Source: Acetobacter pasteurianus subsp. pasteurianus LMG 1262 = NBRC 106471 (lineage in GTDB: Bacteria > Pseudomonadota > Alphaproteobacteria > Acetobacterales > Acetobacteraceae). Taken from it: a DNA stretch of 64,000 nucleotides. The number at the start of each line of letters is the position of its first letter. Position 1 is the stretch's first letter. The notes under the pieces were generated by a model. That model searched no databases, had not been told where the DNA came from, and saw nothing but the letters and a program-made list of their open reading frames with translations. Positions 9,575 through 16,816 of this stretch are shown here, piece after piece. The DNA lies in assembly GCF_000285275.1 (NCBI RefSeq), contig NZ_CADO01000139.1, positions 335,106-399,105 on the forward strand, given 5' to 3'. A program made the translations under genes and the position numbers.

Positions 9575-10119
9575 TTATCTTCGGTAATGGGGGAGTTGGG
9601 AACAGAAGCTGTCTGCAATGCGCGCCATGTTTCAAGGCGTGCGGCAAGGGCCGGGTTATGTAGTGCCAGAATGGAGGCCGCCAGCAAGGCTGCGTTTTTA
9701 GCCCCGGAGGCACCAATAGCCAACGTGCCCACAGGAACACCGCCGGGCATCTGCACAATGGAAAGCAGGCTGTCCATGCCTTTAAGCGCGCGGGATTCTA
9801 CCGGAACACCCAGAACGGGCAGGCGTGTCCATGCTGCACACATACCCGGCAGGTGGGCGGCCCCGCCGGCCCCGGCAATAATAACGTTTAGCCCGCGTTC
9901 GGCTGCCGTGCGTGCGTAATCCGCCAGCCGATCTGGCGTACGATGTGCTGAAACAATCAGAGTTTCGTGCGGGATTTCCAGCTCGGTCAGCAGTGCATCT
10001 GCATGGCGCATGGTTTCCCAGTCTGACTGGCTGCCCATGATAATCCCCACAACTGGGGCAGAGGCTGCTTTATCTTCTAAAGCATCGGAGGCAGAGGGCA
10101 GGGGGGCGGTTTCGCTCAC
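9571..10119 (-). CDS. purE: N5-carboxyaminoimidazole ribonucleotide mutase
   Basis: A 182-residue class I PurE that converts N5-CAIR to CAIR, the step after PurK. The active-site motif [13 protein letters not shown], the SAHRTPDRL loop and the [14 protein letters not shown] loop are all present. It carries an N-terminal extension of about 25 residues of low complexity ([19 protein letters not shown]) before the core. First gene of a two-gene operon with purK. Confidence 0.95.
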   Translation of the reverse strand: MSETAPLPSASDALEDKAASAPVVGIIMGSQSDWETMRHADALLTELEIPHETLIVSAHRTPDRLADYARTAAERGLNVIIAGAGGAAHLPGMCAAWTRLPVLGVPVESRALKGMDSLLSIVQMPGGVPVGTLAIGASGAKNAALLAASILALHNPALAARLETWRALQTASVPNSPITEDK

Positions 10120-10163
10120 GGTAGGTATCTATCCGGGTTTTCTAAAGTCTGAGACGGAATGGT

Positions 10164-10370
10164 TTAGGCGATATCATCAGGGATCAGAAGGCTTTCAACC
10201 TTGGTGATCTGATCTTTTAACAGGAGTTTACGCTTTTTAAGCCGCTGGAGATACAGTTGGTCAATAAAAGTGGTTTCATGCGCCATTCGGCTGATAACTG
10301 TATCCAGATCTCTGTGTTCACTACGCAGTTCATGCAGTTGGGCAAGCAGTAAATCGCGATCTCGCAGCAT
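10164..10370 (-). CDS. DUF465 (YdcH family) small protein
   Basis: A 68-residue highly charged, helical protein with the DUF465 pattern LRSEHRDLDTVISRM followed by LQRLKKRKLLLKDQI. These small alphaproteobacterial proteins are predicted antiparallel coiled coils of unknown role. It is upstream of purE on the same strand and divergent from a second DUF465 protein at 10610. Confidence 0.75.
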   Translation of the reverse strand: MLRDRDLLLAQLHELRSEHRDLDTVISRMAHETTFIDQLYLQRLKKRKLLLKDQITKVESLLIPDDIA

Positions 10371-10609
10371 GATGTCCTGTCTCCTTCACCACTAATGCGG
10401 AATCGCGCGCCGGGTCTGGCGGCCCGCAGAGTGAATAGCATGCCCGAAGCAGTGTTTACCATGTAGGGGCCAGACACCAGCCAAGATTACAAAAAAACTT
10501 CCATGCTCAGGCTGCATGCCAGCAGGGCGCGATATATGAAATTAACATGAACTTTCTTATCCTCGGTACGCTAGCGTTTATGGGTCATCAATCGAGTGGA
10601 GGCACCCAA

Positions 10610-10774
10610 ATGACACGCCTTTCAAGGATCGAGAGTCTTAAATCCCGCCATTTCCGTATTGATCAGAAAATTATGAGCGAAGGCGGACGCCCCAGACCGG
10701 ACGAGCGCGTGCTGATGTGCCTGAAATTACAAAAGCTACGAATAAAGGAAGAAATAGAGCGCCTTTCGGACTGA
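10610..10774 (+). CDS. DUF465 (YdcH family) small protein, second paralogue
   Basis: ATG 10610 has GTGGAGG a few bases upstream and gives 54 residues; the frame is also open from 10547, but that start has no good ribosome site. The pattern SRIESLKSRHFRIDQKI then VLMCLKLQKLRIKEEIERL is that of DUF465, with the glycine/proline turn GGRPRPDE between two helices. It is the second member of the family within 0.5 kb, on the opposite strand. Function unknown. Confidence 0.75.
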   Translation: MTRLSRIESLKSRHFRIDQKIMSEGGRPRPDERVLMCLKLQKLRIKEEIERLSD

Positions 10775-10843
10775 CGCCGTATCTGGCAACCTGAATGCAT
10801 CTGAGGCAGAAAGAATGATCTTCTGCCTCAGGGCATAATTCAA

Positions 10844-11434
10844 TCAGTTTTCGGGAGAGCTAAAGCTTTCCATATCTGTAACAGGTGCAGGAATTTCCTG
10901 CCCTTCGCGTTCCAGACGCATATTGGCGTCATGTACGGCAGCGTTCAGATCTGTCTGGCTGCACAGCCCCACGGTTACCGGATCACGCGGTTTGATGTTG
11001 GGGGTGTTCCAGTGCTGCTTGTTGCGCACTTTGGCAATGGTATCTTTGGTGGTGCCAAGCAGCTTAACAACCTGCTGATCGCTCAGCTGTGGGTAGTTGC
11101 GCAGCAGGAATGCAATACCATCCGGACGATCATGACGTTTGGCAACAGGTGTATAACGCGCCCCTTTGGAGCGACGGCGCACCGGGTTGTTGGAGGGTAG
11201 AATTTTCAGCCGCGCGTTGGGGTCTTTTTCACAACGCTGGATTTCTTCCTGCTTCAGCTGGTGATTGGCCACCGGGTCATAACCGACAATACCATGTGCC
11301 ACTTCGCCATCAGCAATGGCCTGCACTTCCAGCGGGTGCATACCGCAAAAAGCGGCAATCTGTTCAAAACTGAGAGCAGTTTTTTCAATCAGCCACACAG
11401 CAGTTGCTTTGGGCATTAACGGTAGGGTCGTCAT
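10844..11434 (-). CDS. trcR: TrcR-type cell cycle transcriptional regulator (DUF1013)
   Basis: Starting at ATG 11434 (AGGA about 10 bases upstream) the protein has 196 residues. It matches the DUF1013 family: MPKATAVWLIEKTALSFEQIAAFCGMH, VAHGIVGYDPVANHQL, a basic middle (NPVRRRSKGARYTPVAKR) and a second helix-turn-helix-like block DQQVVKLLGTTKDTIAKVR. Two HTH-like segments suggest DNA binding. In other alphaproteobacteria the family is linked to cell cycle transcription. The region between 11435 and 11600 is rich in inverted repeats and may form a structured leader. Confidence 0.8.
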   Translation of the reverse strand: MTTLPLMPKATAVWLIEKTALSFEQIAAFCGMHPLEVQAIADGEVAHGIVGYDPVANHQLKQEEIQRCEKDPNARLKILPSNNPVRRRSKGARYTPVAKRHDRPDGIAFLLRNYPQLSDQQVVKLLGTTKDTIAKVRNKQHWNTPNIKPRDPVTVGLCSQTDLNAAVHDANMRLEREGQEIPAPVTDMESFSSPEN

Positions 11435-11467
11435 GTTTTTGTATTCCTGTCGTCGGGCGGCGCTTGC

Positions 11468-11522
11468 GCAGGCACCGGGAACTTGACGGCCCGGAACGTG
11501 TTCCGCAGGCCTGCGTGCCTGC
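11468..11522 (-). promoter_or_regulatory. Inverted-repeat-rich leader upstream of trcR
   Basis: GCAGGCAC at 11468-11475 is complementary to GTGCCTGC at 11515-11522. The enclosed 39 bases hold three further self-complementary units: CGGG/CCCG (11476-11479 with 11490-11493), GGAA-CGTG-TTCC (11493-11504) and the palindrome GCAGGCCTGC (11505-11514). In RNA this could form a closing stem with two or three hairpins about 35 bases before the trcR start. I do not recognise it as a known element. Confidence 0.35.
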
Positions 11523-11612
11523 CGGCGCGCATCTGTGCCACGATATGGGGGGAGTGGCTGCTTCAGGTCAAGCCGCAATACACATAACGGATCAATATTC
11601 TACACAATTAAA

Positions 11613-11638
11613 TAAGGGGAAACCGCAGTTTCCCCTTT
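11613..11638 (-). terminator. Terminator-like hairpin downstream of hsp20
   Basis: AAGGGGAAAC at 11614-11623 pairs with GTTTCCCCTTT at 11628-11638 over a four-base loop. On the minus strand it is followed by TTATTTAATT. It separates hsp20 from trcR. Confidence 0.65.
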
Positions 11639-11677
11639 GCTAAGCCCATATGGAACGTATTGGTAAAACTTCAGCAA

Positions 11678-12184
11678 TCAGGCTGCCGTGGCAATGGAAT
11701 GCTGGGGCTGCTGCGGTGCCTGATTTTTCTGCTCGGTTGCTACCGCACGTTCTGCCGGTGTGGTGCTTACCGTTTTAACAGGAATACGTCGCGGCTTGAG
11801 TGCTTCGGGAATAATCTGTTGCACTGTAATGCGTAGAAGCCCGTTGTTCATTTCCGCGCCGGTCACTTCAACGTGGTCAGCCAATGCAAAGCGGCGTTCA
11901 AACGCACGGCGCGCAATTCCACGATGCAGAATTTCCCCTTCATCTTGCGGGGTATTCACACGGCCAGAAACAACAAGCGTGTTATCCTGCACCACCAGTT
12001 CGATATCTTCCGGCCCAAACCCGGCCACAGCCATGGTAAGCGTGTAGCTATCATTCCCTGTTTTGGCGATATCGTAAGGTGGAAAGCTGGAATTGCCCGG
12101 TGAACGGGCCGCAGAATCCATCACCTGAGCAAGGCGATCAAAGCCAATTGCGGTGCGGAATAGCGGTGTAAAATCGTAACTCAT
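11678..12184 (-). CDS. Small heat-shock protein, Hsp20/IbpA family
   Basis: From ATG 12184 (GAGGAGGT ribosome site) the protein has 168 residues. The alpha-crystallin domain spans about residues 35-130: YDIAKTGNDSYTLTMAVAGF, EDIELVVQDNTLVVSGR, ILHRGIARRAFERRFALADHVEV and the closing NGLLRITV. The C-terminal tail has an IPV-type anchoring motif (RRIPVKTV) and a Q/A-rich end. It is an ATP-independent holdase for unfolding proteins. The ribosome site is predicted to be sequestered by a ROSE-like thermometer (12189-12290). A longer frame extending to 12460 is rejected because it would translate that leader. Confidence 0.93.
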   Translation of the reverse strand: MSYDFTPLFRTAIGFDRLAQVMDSAARSPGNSSFPPYDIAKTGNDSYTLTMAVAGFGPEDIELVVQDNTLVVSGRVNTPQDEGEILHRGIARRAFERRFALADHVEVTGAEMNNGLLRITVQQIIPEALKPRRIPVKTVSTTPAERAVATEQKNQAPQQPQHSIATAA

Positions 12185-12188
12185 GTAA

Positions 12189-12290
12189 GAACCTCCTCGT
12201 TCAGCAAGGTTCTGCCGGTTTTGCCAAGACCCCCGAAGGCAATCTGCCCGGCAGCGTTTTTTGGCGGAAACCCCATATGCGGGCATTTCC
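12189..12290 (-). promoter_or_regulatory. ROSE-like RNA thermometer in the hsp20 5' leader
   Basis: Read 5'-3' on the minus strand there are three hairpins. First, GGAAA/TTTCC with inner CCC/GGG (12266-12290). Second, TGCCGG/CCGGCA with inner TTGCC/GGCAA (12213-12253). Third, next to the start codon (12189-12212), GAACC pairs with GGTTC, and UUGCU lies opposite the Shine-Dalgarno AGGA with one unpaired G, closed by the loop GAACG. The U-Y-G-C-U against AGGA arrangement with a bulged G is the hallmark of ROSE elements of alphaproteobacterial small heat-shock genes. Confidence 0.85.
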
Positions 12291-12306
12291 TTACCCCTGA
12301 ACGTGG

Positions 12307-12341
12307 AAAGCCCCGCGCTCTTTTTCAAGAGGCGGGGCTTT
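12307..12341. terminator. Long hairpin terminator after rpmE
   Basis: AAAGCCCCGC (12307-12316) pairs with GCGGGGCTTT (12332-12341), and CTCTT (12318-12322) pairs with AAGAG (12327-12331), leaving a loop of four. It lies between rpmE and the hsp20 leader on the minus strand. Read on the minus strand, the loop region contains CTTGAAA, the -35 consensus of heat-shock sigma 32; a promoter there is only a possibility. Confidence 0.75.
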
Positions 12342-12366
12342 TCTGCATACGCAAAGAACTGAAAAA

Positions 12367-12597
12367 TCAGCCTTTTTTGCGGGTGCCAATACCAGCAAAA
12401 CGCTTGTTGAACTTGGCAACCTGGCCCCCGGTATCCAGCATACGCTGCACGCCTGTCCAAGCCGGGTGAGACTTGGTGTCAACGTCCAGACGGAGCGTGT
12501 CACCAGGCTTGCCGTAGCAGGAGTTCGTCTTGAATTCCGTGCCGTCAGTCATGACAACAGTGATTTCGTGATAATCGGGGTGAATGCCGGGTTTCAT
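12367..12597 (-). CDS. rpmE: 50S ribosomal protein L31, zinc-free type
   Basis: From ATG 12597, 76 residues: [19 protein letters not shown], then [14 protein letters not shown] and VAKFNKRF. This is the L31 pattern. The paired CxxC zinc motifs of E. coli L31 are absent; only one Cys remains, so this is the C-minus, zinc-independent form usual in alphaproteobacteria. A GGCCCG/CGGGCC hairpin (12627-12646) lies in the leader. It is part of the large ribosomal subunit. Confidence 0.95.
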   Translation of the reverse strand: MKPGIHPDYHEITVVMTDGTEFKTNSCYGKPGDTLRLDVDTKSHPAWTGVQRMLDTGGQVAKFNKRFAGIGTRKKG

Positions 12598-12626
12598 GAA
12601 ACTGGTTCTTTCGTTACAGCAGAAAG

Positions 12627-12646
12627 GGCCCGATACCGACCGGGCC
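12627..12646 (-). promoter_or_regulatory. Hairpin in the rpmE 5' leader
   Basis: GGCCCG (12627-12632) pairs with CGGGCC (12641-12646) around an 8-base loop, some 30 bases before the rpmE start. Ribosomal protein leaders often carry autoregulatory hairpins, but nothing here proves such a role. Confidence 0.35.
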
Positions 12647-12886
12647 AAGATTGCCGTGCATATAAACGAAATGCGTATGCTGGATCAACCGTTCATTTTG
12701 CCTTGGTGGGCTTGATGATGAAGTGAAGCATATAATAGGCAAATAACTGCGGTTGTGCAGCATTTGTGCTACAGAATACCTCAAATATTAAGAAAAATGT
12801 GTCAATTCTGATACAAGGGCTTGAGGAAAAAGTGGTAAAACGGCTACCTCTGGGCAGATTTCTCAGTATTTAACAGGAATTTTTGT

Positions 12887-13366
12887 ATGGCTGACCTTAA
12901 ATCTCACGTCCATGCCCCGGGTTGGGTGGGCGAGTTCCGGGCATTCATCATGCGCGGCAATGTTGTTGATCTGGCTGTTGGTGTTATTATTGGTGCTGCA
13001 TTTACATCAATTGTAAACAGCCTGGTAAAAGATATCTTCAACCCATTGATTGGTCTGCTTATCGGCGGGATTGATTTCTCCAACCTGTTCATCACGCTCA
13101 AGGGACCGCATCTGGCTACTCTGGAAGAAGCCCAGAAAGCAGGTGCTGTTACACTGAATATCGGCCTGTTCCTGAACGCCGTTATCCAGTTCCTGATTGT
13201 GGCTATGGCCATTTTCTGGATGGTGAAGGCTCTGACACGCCTGCATGTGCGTGAAGATGAACAGCCCAAGGCACCGCCGCCGCCTTCCAAAACCGAAGTT
13301 CTGCTTGAGCAGATTCGTGATGAACTGGCAGCCAATAACAAAGATCAGGCACCGCATCAGGGCTAA
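12887..13366 (+). CDS. mscL: Large-conductance mechanosensitive channel
   Basis: A 159-residue inner-membrane channel that opens under membrane tension to release solutes in osmotic downshock. It shows the N-terminal amphipathic helix (WVGEFRAFIMRGN), TM1 VVDLAVGVIIGAAFTSIVNS with the pore-lining VDLAVGVIIG motif, a periplasmic loop, TM2 (FLNAVIQFLIVAMAIFWMV) and a C-terminal charged helix bundle (SKTEVLLEQIRDEL). ATG 12887 follows an ACAGGA ribosome site. A hairpin at 13381-13405 may end the transcript. Confidence 0.97.
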   Translation: MADLKSHVHAPGWVGEFRAFIMRGNVVDLAVGVIIGAAFTSIVNSLVKDIFNPLIGLLIGGIDFSNLFITLKGPHLATLEEAQKAGAVTLNIGLFLNAVIQFLIVAMAIFWMVKALTRLHVREDEQPKAPPPPSKTEVLLEQIRDELAANNKDQAPHQG

Positions 13367-13380
13367 TACGCTTTGTACCT

Positions 13381-13405
13381 GCCGCCATTGGTCTAAAATG
13401 GCGGC
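13381..13405 (+). terminator. Hairpin after mscL
   Basis: GCCGCCATT (13381-13389) pairs with AATGGCGGC (13397-13405). It is followed by TGTGTGATCTGTTT, a poor T run, so termination may be weak. Confidence 0.5.
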
Positions 13406-13433
13406 TGTGTGATCTGTTTCCGGAAAGTGGGAT

Positions 13434-13856
13434 ATGGGATATGCTTCTTATATGAAGCGCTCCCGATCCGGCTTTCCGGTTTTTTTTCGTTCAGCAGTAG
13501 GTGTTCTGGCCATTTTAGGGCTGGCAGGGTGCCAAAGCTCACGCGGGCTGAAGGTGCAGGAAACACCGCGCACGCTGCTGTACAGTTACGTGATAGCCAA
13601 TGGCATGGCGCGCGGGCGGATGATGACAGAAGATCTGCCACCAGCCCAAGTGTTCAATATTATTACAACAGACAGAAACGCGCTTCTGGCCATTCTGGCG
13701 TTTCGGGATAAACCAACCCGGCGCACGCTGCGGCAGGCAGGCCATAAGGTGGAAGATTTTATTGGCGCGGTGGAACAGCCCACGCAGCCTCTTTCTCCCG
13801 CTTTGTCTGGCTCCATTCTTTTGCCGCCACCCACAACTCCCGGCTTCATGCGCTAG
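13434..13856 (+). CDS. Predicted lipoprotein of unknown function
   Basis: A 140-residue protein with a basic N-terminus (MKRSRSG), a hydrophobic stretch (FFRSAVGVLAILGLAGC) and the lipobox LAGC, so it is probably lipid-anchored. The mature part includes LYSYVIANGMARGRMMTEDL and a helical FNIITTDRNALLAILAFRDKP, with a proline-rich C-terminus. I do not recognise a family. It ends just before a bidirectional terminator that also serves convergent secF. Confidence 0.6.
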   Translation: MGYASYMKRSRSGFPVFFRSAVGVLAILGLAGCQSSRGLKVQETPRTLLYSYVIANGMARGRMMTEDLPPAQVFNIITTDRNALLAILAFRDKPTRRTLRQAGHKVEDFIGAVEQPTQPLSPALSGSILLPPPTTPGFMR

Positions 13857-13860
13857 GTAT

Positions 13861-13897
13861 AAAAAAACGGAGCAAGGTCTAGAACCCGCTCCGTTTT
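13861..13897. terminator. Bidirectional terminator between the lipoprotein gene and secF
   Basis: AAACGGAGC (13865-13873) pairs with GCTCCGTTT (13888-13896), flanked by an A run on the left and T run on the right. The genes on the two sides converge on it. Confidence 0.85.
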
Positions 13898-13928
13898 GTG
13901 TTGGCTTGATGCCGAAAAGAAAAATGTA

Positions 13929-14879
13929 TTAGCTTTTCTGCTGTGCCGGGGCTGGGCCCGCCTTGGCACCACGTTTCAGCCTGCCTTCTCCCATAAACAG
14001 CAACAACGGTGCTGCAATAAAGATGGAGGAGGACGTACCCACCACAATGCCGAACAGCATGGTCCATGCAAAACCGGAAAGCGTAGCACCACCCCACAGT
14101 GCCAGTGGAAGAGCCGCCAGAAACACGGTGGAGGATGTGCCCAAAGTTCGGTTTAGCGTTTCGTTAATGGAAAGGTTGATCAGGTCTATCAGCGGCATGG
14201 TGCGATATTTGCGCAGGTTTTCACGCACGCGGTCATACACCACCACCTTATCATTGGTGGAATAGCCCAGAATGGTCAGAATGGCGGCCACCATAACAAG
14301 GTCAAACTCAAAACCGGTGATCACCAGAAAGCCCATGGTTTTGGTAAGGTCCAAAACCAGCGTAATCACGGCGCTAAGGGCAAATTCCCATTCAAAACGG
14401 AACCAGATGTAAACCAGAATCATGGCCAGGCTGAGCCCAAGGGCCAGCATGCCATTGCGGAACAGCTCAGCAGAAACAGAAGCGCCAACGGCATCTGCCC
14501 GCAGAATGGTGGTGCCTGGCTGTGCTTCCGTAACGGCGCGGCGCACAGTGTCTACCACGGCATCGGTATTCTGGTCATCACCCGCATCAAGGCGGATCAG
14601 CACATCATCGGGGGCCCCAAAAGCCTGAAGCGATGCGTGGGAGATATGCTGTGCCGCCAAAGCCGAACGCAGCTTGGCAAAATCTGCCGGGCCGCTGGTT
14701 TTGGCTTCCACCACAATGCCGCCCCTGAAATCCAGCCCCAGCGTGAGGCCGGGGTGGAAGAACAGAATGATAGAGGCAATGGAAAGCACGGCCGAGACAA
14801 TAAGCCCCATGTACCGGCCACGCATGAAGTTGATCTGCGTGTCTTTGCGCACAAAACGCAGAAGAGGACGTCCGAACAT
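13929..14879 (-). CDS. secF: Protein translocase subunit SecF
   Basis: A 316-residue inner-membrane protein that, with SecD, uses the proton gradient to assist export through SecYEG. Seen: the first TM (YMGLIVSAVLSIASIILFF), the signature GLTLGLDFRGGIVVEAK, a periplasmic domain, and a TM bundle including LVMVAAILTILGYSTNDKVVVYDRVREN, the most conserved SecF motif. Its start lies inside copy 1 of a tandem repeat; an identical start with the same ribosome site exists at 15003 and leads into a different frame. The true start is 14879, because only that one gives an intact SecF. Confidence 0.95.
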   Translation of the reverse strand: MFGRPLLRFVRKDTQINFMRGRYMGLIVSAVLSIASIILFFHPGLTLGLDFRGGIVVEAKTSGPADFAKLRSALAAQHISHASLQAFGAPDDVLIRLDAGDDQNTDAVVDTVRRAVTEAQPGTTILRADAVGASVSAELFRNGMLALGLSLAMILVYIWFRFEWEFALSAVITLVLDLTKTMGFLVITGFEFDLVMVAAILTILGYSTNDKVVVYDRVRENLRKYRTMPLIDLINLSINETLNRTLGTSSTVFLAALPLALWGGATLSGFAWTMLFGIVVGTSSSIFIAAPLLLFMGEGRLKRGAKAGPAPAQQKS

Positions 14880-15003
14880 AATGGCCTCGCTTCAGACAGG
14901 CAGGCTGGCAGGGCGCGGACGCGCATACCAGCGAGCCATAAGCATGCGGGGAAGCAGGATGCGTGTCTTTGCGCACAAAACGCAGAAGAGGACGTCCGAA
15001 CAT
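14605..15003 (-). other. Decoy secF start ORF created by the tandem duplication
   Basis: An ATG at 15003 with the secF ribosome site lies 12 bases after the secD stop. It begins MFGRPLLRFVRKDT exactly as SecF does, then leaves the SecF frame at the repeat boundary. It runs for 132 codons, ending at 14605 inside secF in another frame. The product would be a nonsense peptide. If translated, it would pass over the real secF start. Confidence 0.6.
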
Positions 15004-15081
15004 AATGGCCTCGCTTCAGACAGGCAGGCTGGCAGGGCGCGGACGCGCATACCAGCGAGCCATAAGCATGCGGGAAAGCAG
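14836..15081. repeat. 122-bp near-perfect tandem duplication across the secD-secF junction
   Basis: Copy 1 is 14836-14957 and copy 2 is 14960-15081, offset by 124 bases. They differ at one position (G 14951, A 15075). Each copy holds the last codons and stop of secD, the secD-secF spacer and the first 14 codons of secF. The offset is not a multiple of 3. Copy 2 carries the true secD end, and copy 1 the true secF start. The other two halves are remnants, including a decoy secF start at 15003. Confidence 0.97.
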
Positions 15082-16575
15082 CAGGGTGGTGAACAGCGTG
15101 GTGGCAATACCAATGGTAATGGTCAGCGCAAAGCCACGTACCGGCCCGGTGCCAAAGACAAACAGCATGACATGGGCCAAAAAGGCCGTGGCATTACTAT
15201 CTACAATGGTGGAGGTGGCGCGTTCAAACCCGGTTTGCATGGCGGCCAGAGGTGTGCGCCCACGGGCCACTTCTTCGCGTATGCGTTCGTTAATCAGGAT
15301 ATTGGCATCCACCGCCATACCCAAGGTCAGCAGCATACCCGCCATACCCGGCAGCGTAAGTGTGGCTTCAAACAGAGAGAGAATGGCCACCATCAGCACA
15401 AGGTTGGCCAGCAGGGCAATATCTGCGTACCAGCCAAAGCGGCCATAAAACAGCACCATAAAGACCACAACCAGCAGGAAGCCAACGCCAAGGCTGAGAA
15501 TACCGGCCCGAATGGAATCGGCCCCAAGGGATGGCCCAATGCTTCGCTGTTCTACCACACTTAAAGGTGCAGGCAGCGCGCCAGCACGCAGCATAAGCGC
15601 CAGATCCGTGGCTTTCTGGGCATCAAACCCACCCGTAATCTGCCCGTTGCCGCCCGTAATGGGGGTACGGATAACGGGGGCTTCAATCACCTTGTTATCC
15701 AGAACAATAGCAAAGCGTTTGCCAACATTGGTTTGCGTAACTGATGAGAACGCCCGCGTGCCAACTGAATCGAACGAGAAGCTAACAGCCCATTCGCCTG
15801 TTTGCTGGTCAATCACAGCGCCCGCGTTTGTCAGGTCTGTGCCGTCTACATCCACGTGGTCAAAAACGGGCAGGGGGCCACCTTCTGCCGGGTTGGCCAT
15901 TGGCACAAGGCTGACACCCGGTGGCGGATATGTGGCGTGCAGCGGGTTGGAATCTACCAGCCGGAAGGTCATTTTGGCTGTGGTGCCCAGCAGCGCCTTG
16001 ATCCGCTCTGGATCACTGATGCCCGGCAGTTCCACCACAATCCGGTCATCACCCTGACGGGTAATTTCGGGGTCAACAGCACCCGTGCCATCAATACGTC
16101 GGCGCACAATCTCAATAGACTGTGTTACCGCTTCCCGCGCGCGGGCCTTGATGGCATCAGCAGAAAGCACGAGGGCGATTGTGCCATCATCCTGCTTTTT
16201 TACGCTGAATTCATTGGGCACAACGCGGGGCAGTTTGTCCAGCGTAGCAACATCCGTATCAGCCTCAGCCGCATCGCGCGGTTGGAAGGAGACGGTGTTT
16301 TTGTCGGCATCCACGTTGATGTTCTGATAACCGAGCTGAGATTTCAGCAGGGTATCACGCGTGTTTTCCGCCAGTGTCTGGAGCCTGTCGTGCGTAAGGC
16401 TTTTAAGGTCAACCTGCATCAGCAGGTAAGACCCGCCCCGCAAATCCAACCCCAGATGGATCTGACGCCATGGTATGGAAGGGAAAGGCTTGCGCATACC
16501 GTTGGGTAGGCACAGCAGCAGGCCCAACAGGCACACGCCCAGCACCGAGGCCAGTTTGAGGCGGCTGTAATACAT
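15016..16575 (-). CDS. secD: Protein translocase subunit SecD
   Basis: From ATG 16575 the protein has 519 residues (GTG 16581 is possible). One N-terminal TM precedes the signature HLGLDLRGGSYLLMQVDL. A large periplasmic domain follows, with VVELPGISDPERIKALLG and FAIVLDNKVIEAPVI. The C-terminal TM bundle contains TLPGMAGMLLTLGMAVDANILINERIREE, the SecD hallmark. It acts with SecF in protein export. The adjacent gene upstream is a divergent oxidoreductase; no yajC is next to it. Its 3' end is duplicated in the secD-secF repeat. Confidence 0.95.
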   Translation of the reverse strand: MYYSRLKLASVLGVCLLGLLLCLPNGMRKPFPSIPWRQIHLGLDLRGGSYLLMQVDLKSLTHDRLQTLAENTRDTLLKSQLGYQNINVDADKNTVSFQPRDAAEADTDVATLDKLPRVVPNEFSVKKQDDGTIALVLSADAIKARAREAVTQSIEIVRRRIDGTGAVDPEITRQGDDRIVVELPGISDPERIKALLGTTAKMTFRLVDSNPLHATYPPPGVSLVPMANPAEGGPLPVFDHVDVDGTDLTNAGAVIDQQTGEWAVSFSFDSVGTRAFSSVTQTNVGKRFAIVLDNKVIEAPVIRTPITGGNGQITGGFDAQKATDLALMLRAGALPAPLSVVEQRSIGPSLGADSIRAGILSLGVGFLLVVVFMVLFYGRFGWYADIALLANLVLMVAILSLFEATLTLPGMAGMLLTLGMAVDANILINERIREEVARGRTPLAAMQTGFERATSTIVDSNATAFLAHVMLFVFGTGPVRGFALTITIGIATTLFTTLLLSRMLMARWYARPRPASLPV

Positions 16576-16816
16576 TCTCACCTGATCGCTTGCAGTTTTC
16601 TTGTCGGGAACATGCCGCCCCGGCAGGCGGGATGCAACCGTTGTGCTGCATTATTCGCGTTTCATACCTGTTGTATGGTCGCCACACCAAGATGTACGTG
16701 GTCAAACTGCATCAGTTTGCGGCAAGGCTGCCTGTTGTTGGGGGCGGCTTGCATTCGGCTGCGGGGGTGCTACGCCTGCATGCAGTCTTGTAGGGTACAA
16801 AAAGAAGGCGGATTTC

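Noticed and set aside
11678..12460. Longer hsp20 frame starting at 12460
   Set aside because: It would translate the ROSE leader and the rpmE terminator. The ATG at 12184 has the strong ribosome site and fits family length.
14674..15564. A 296-codon open frame on the plus strand across secF and secD
   Set aside because: It is antisense to two certain genes, has no ribosome site, and its low-complexity basic composition is that of a shadow frame prolonged by the tandem repeat.
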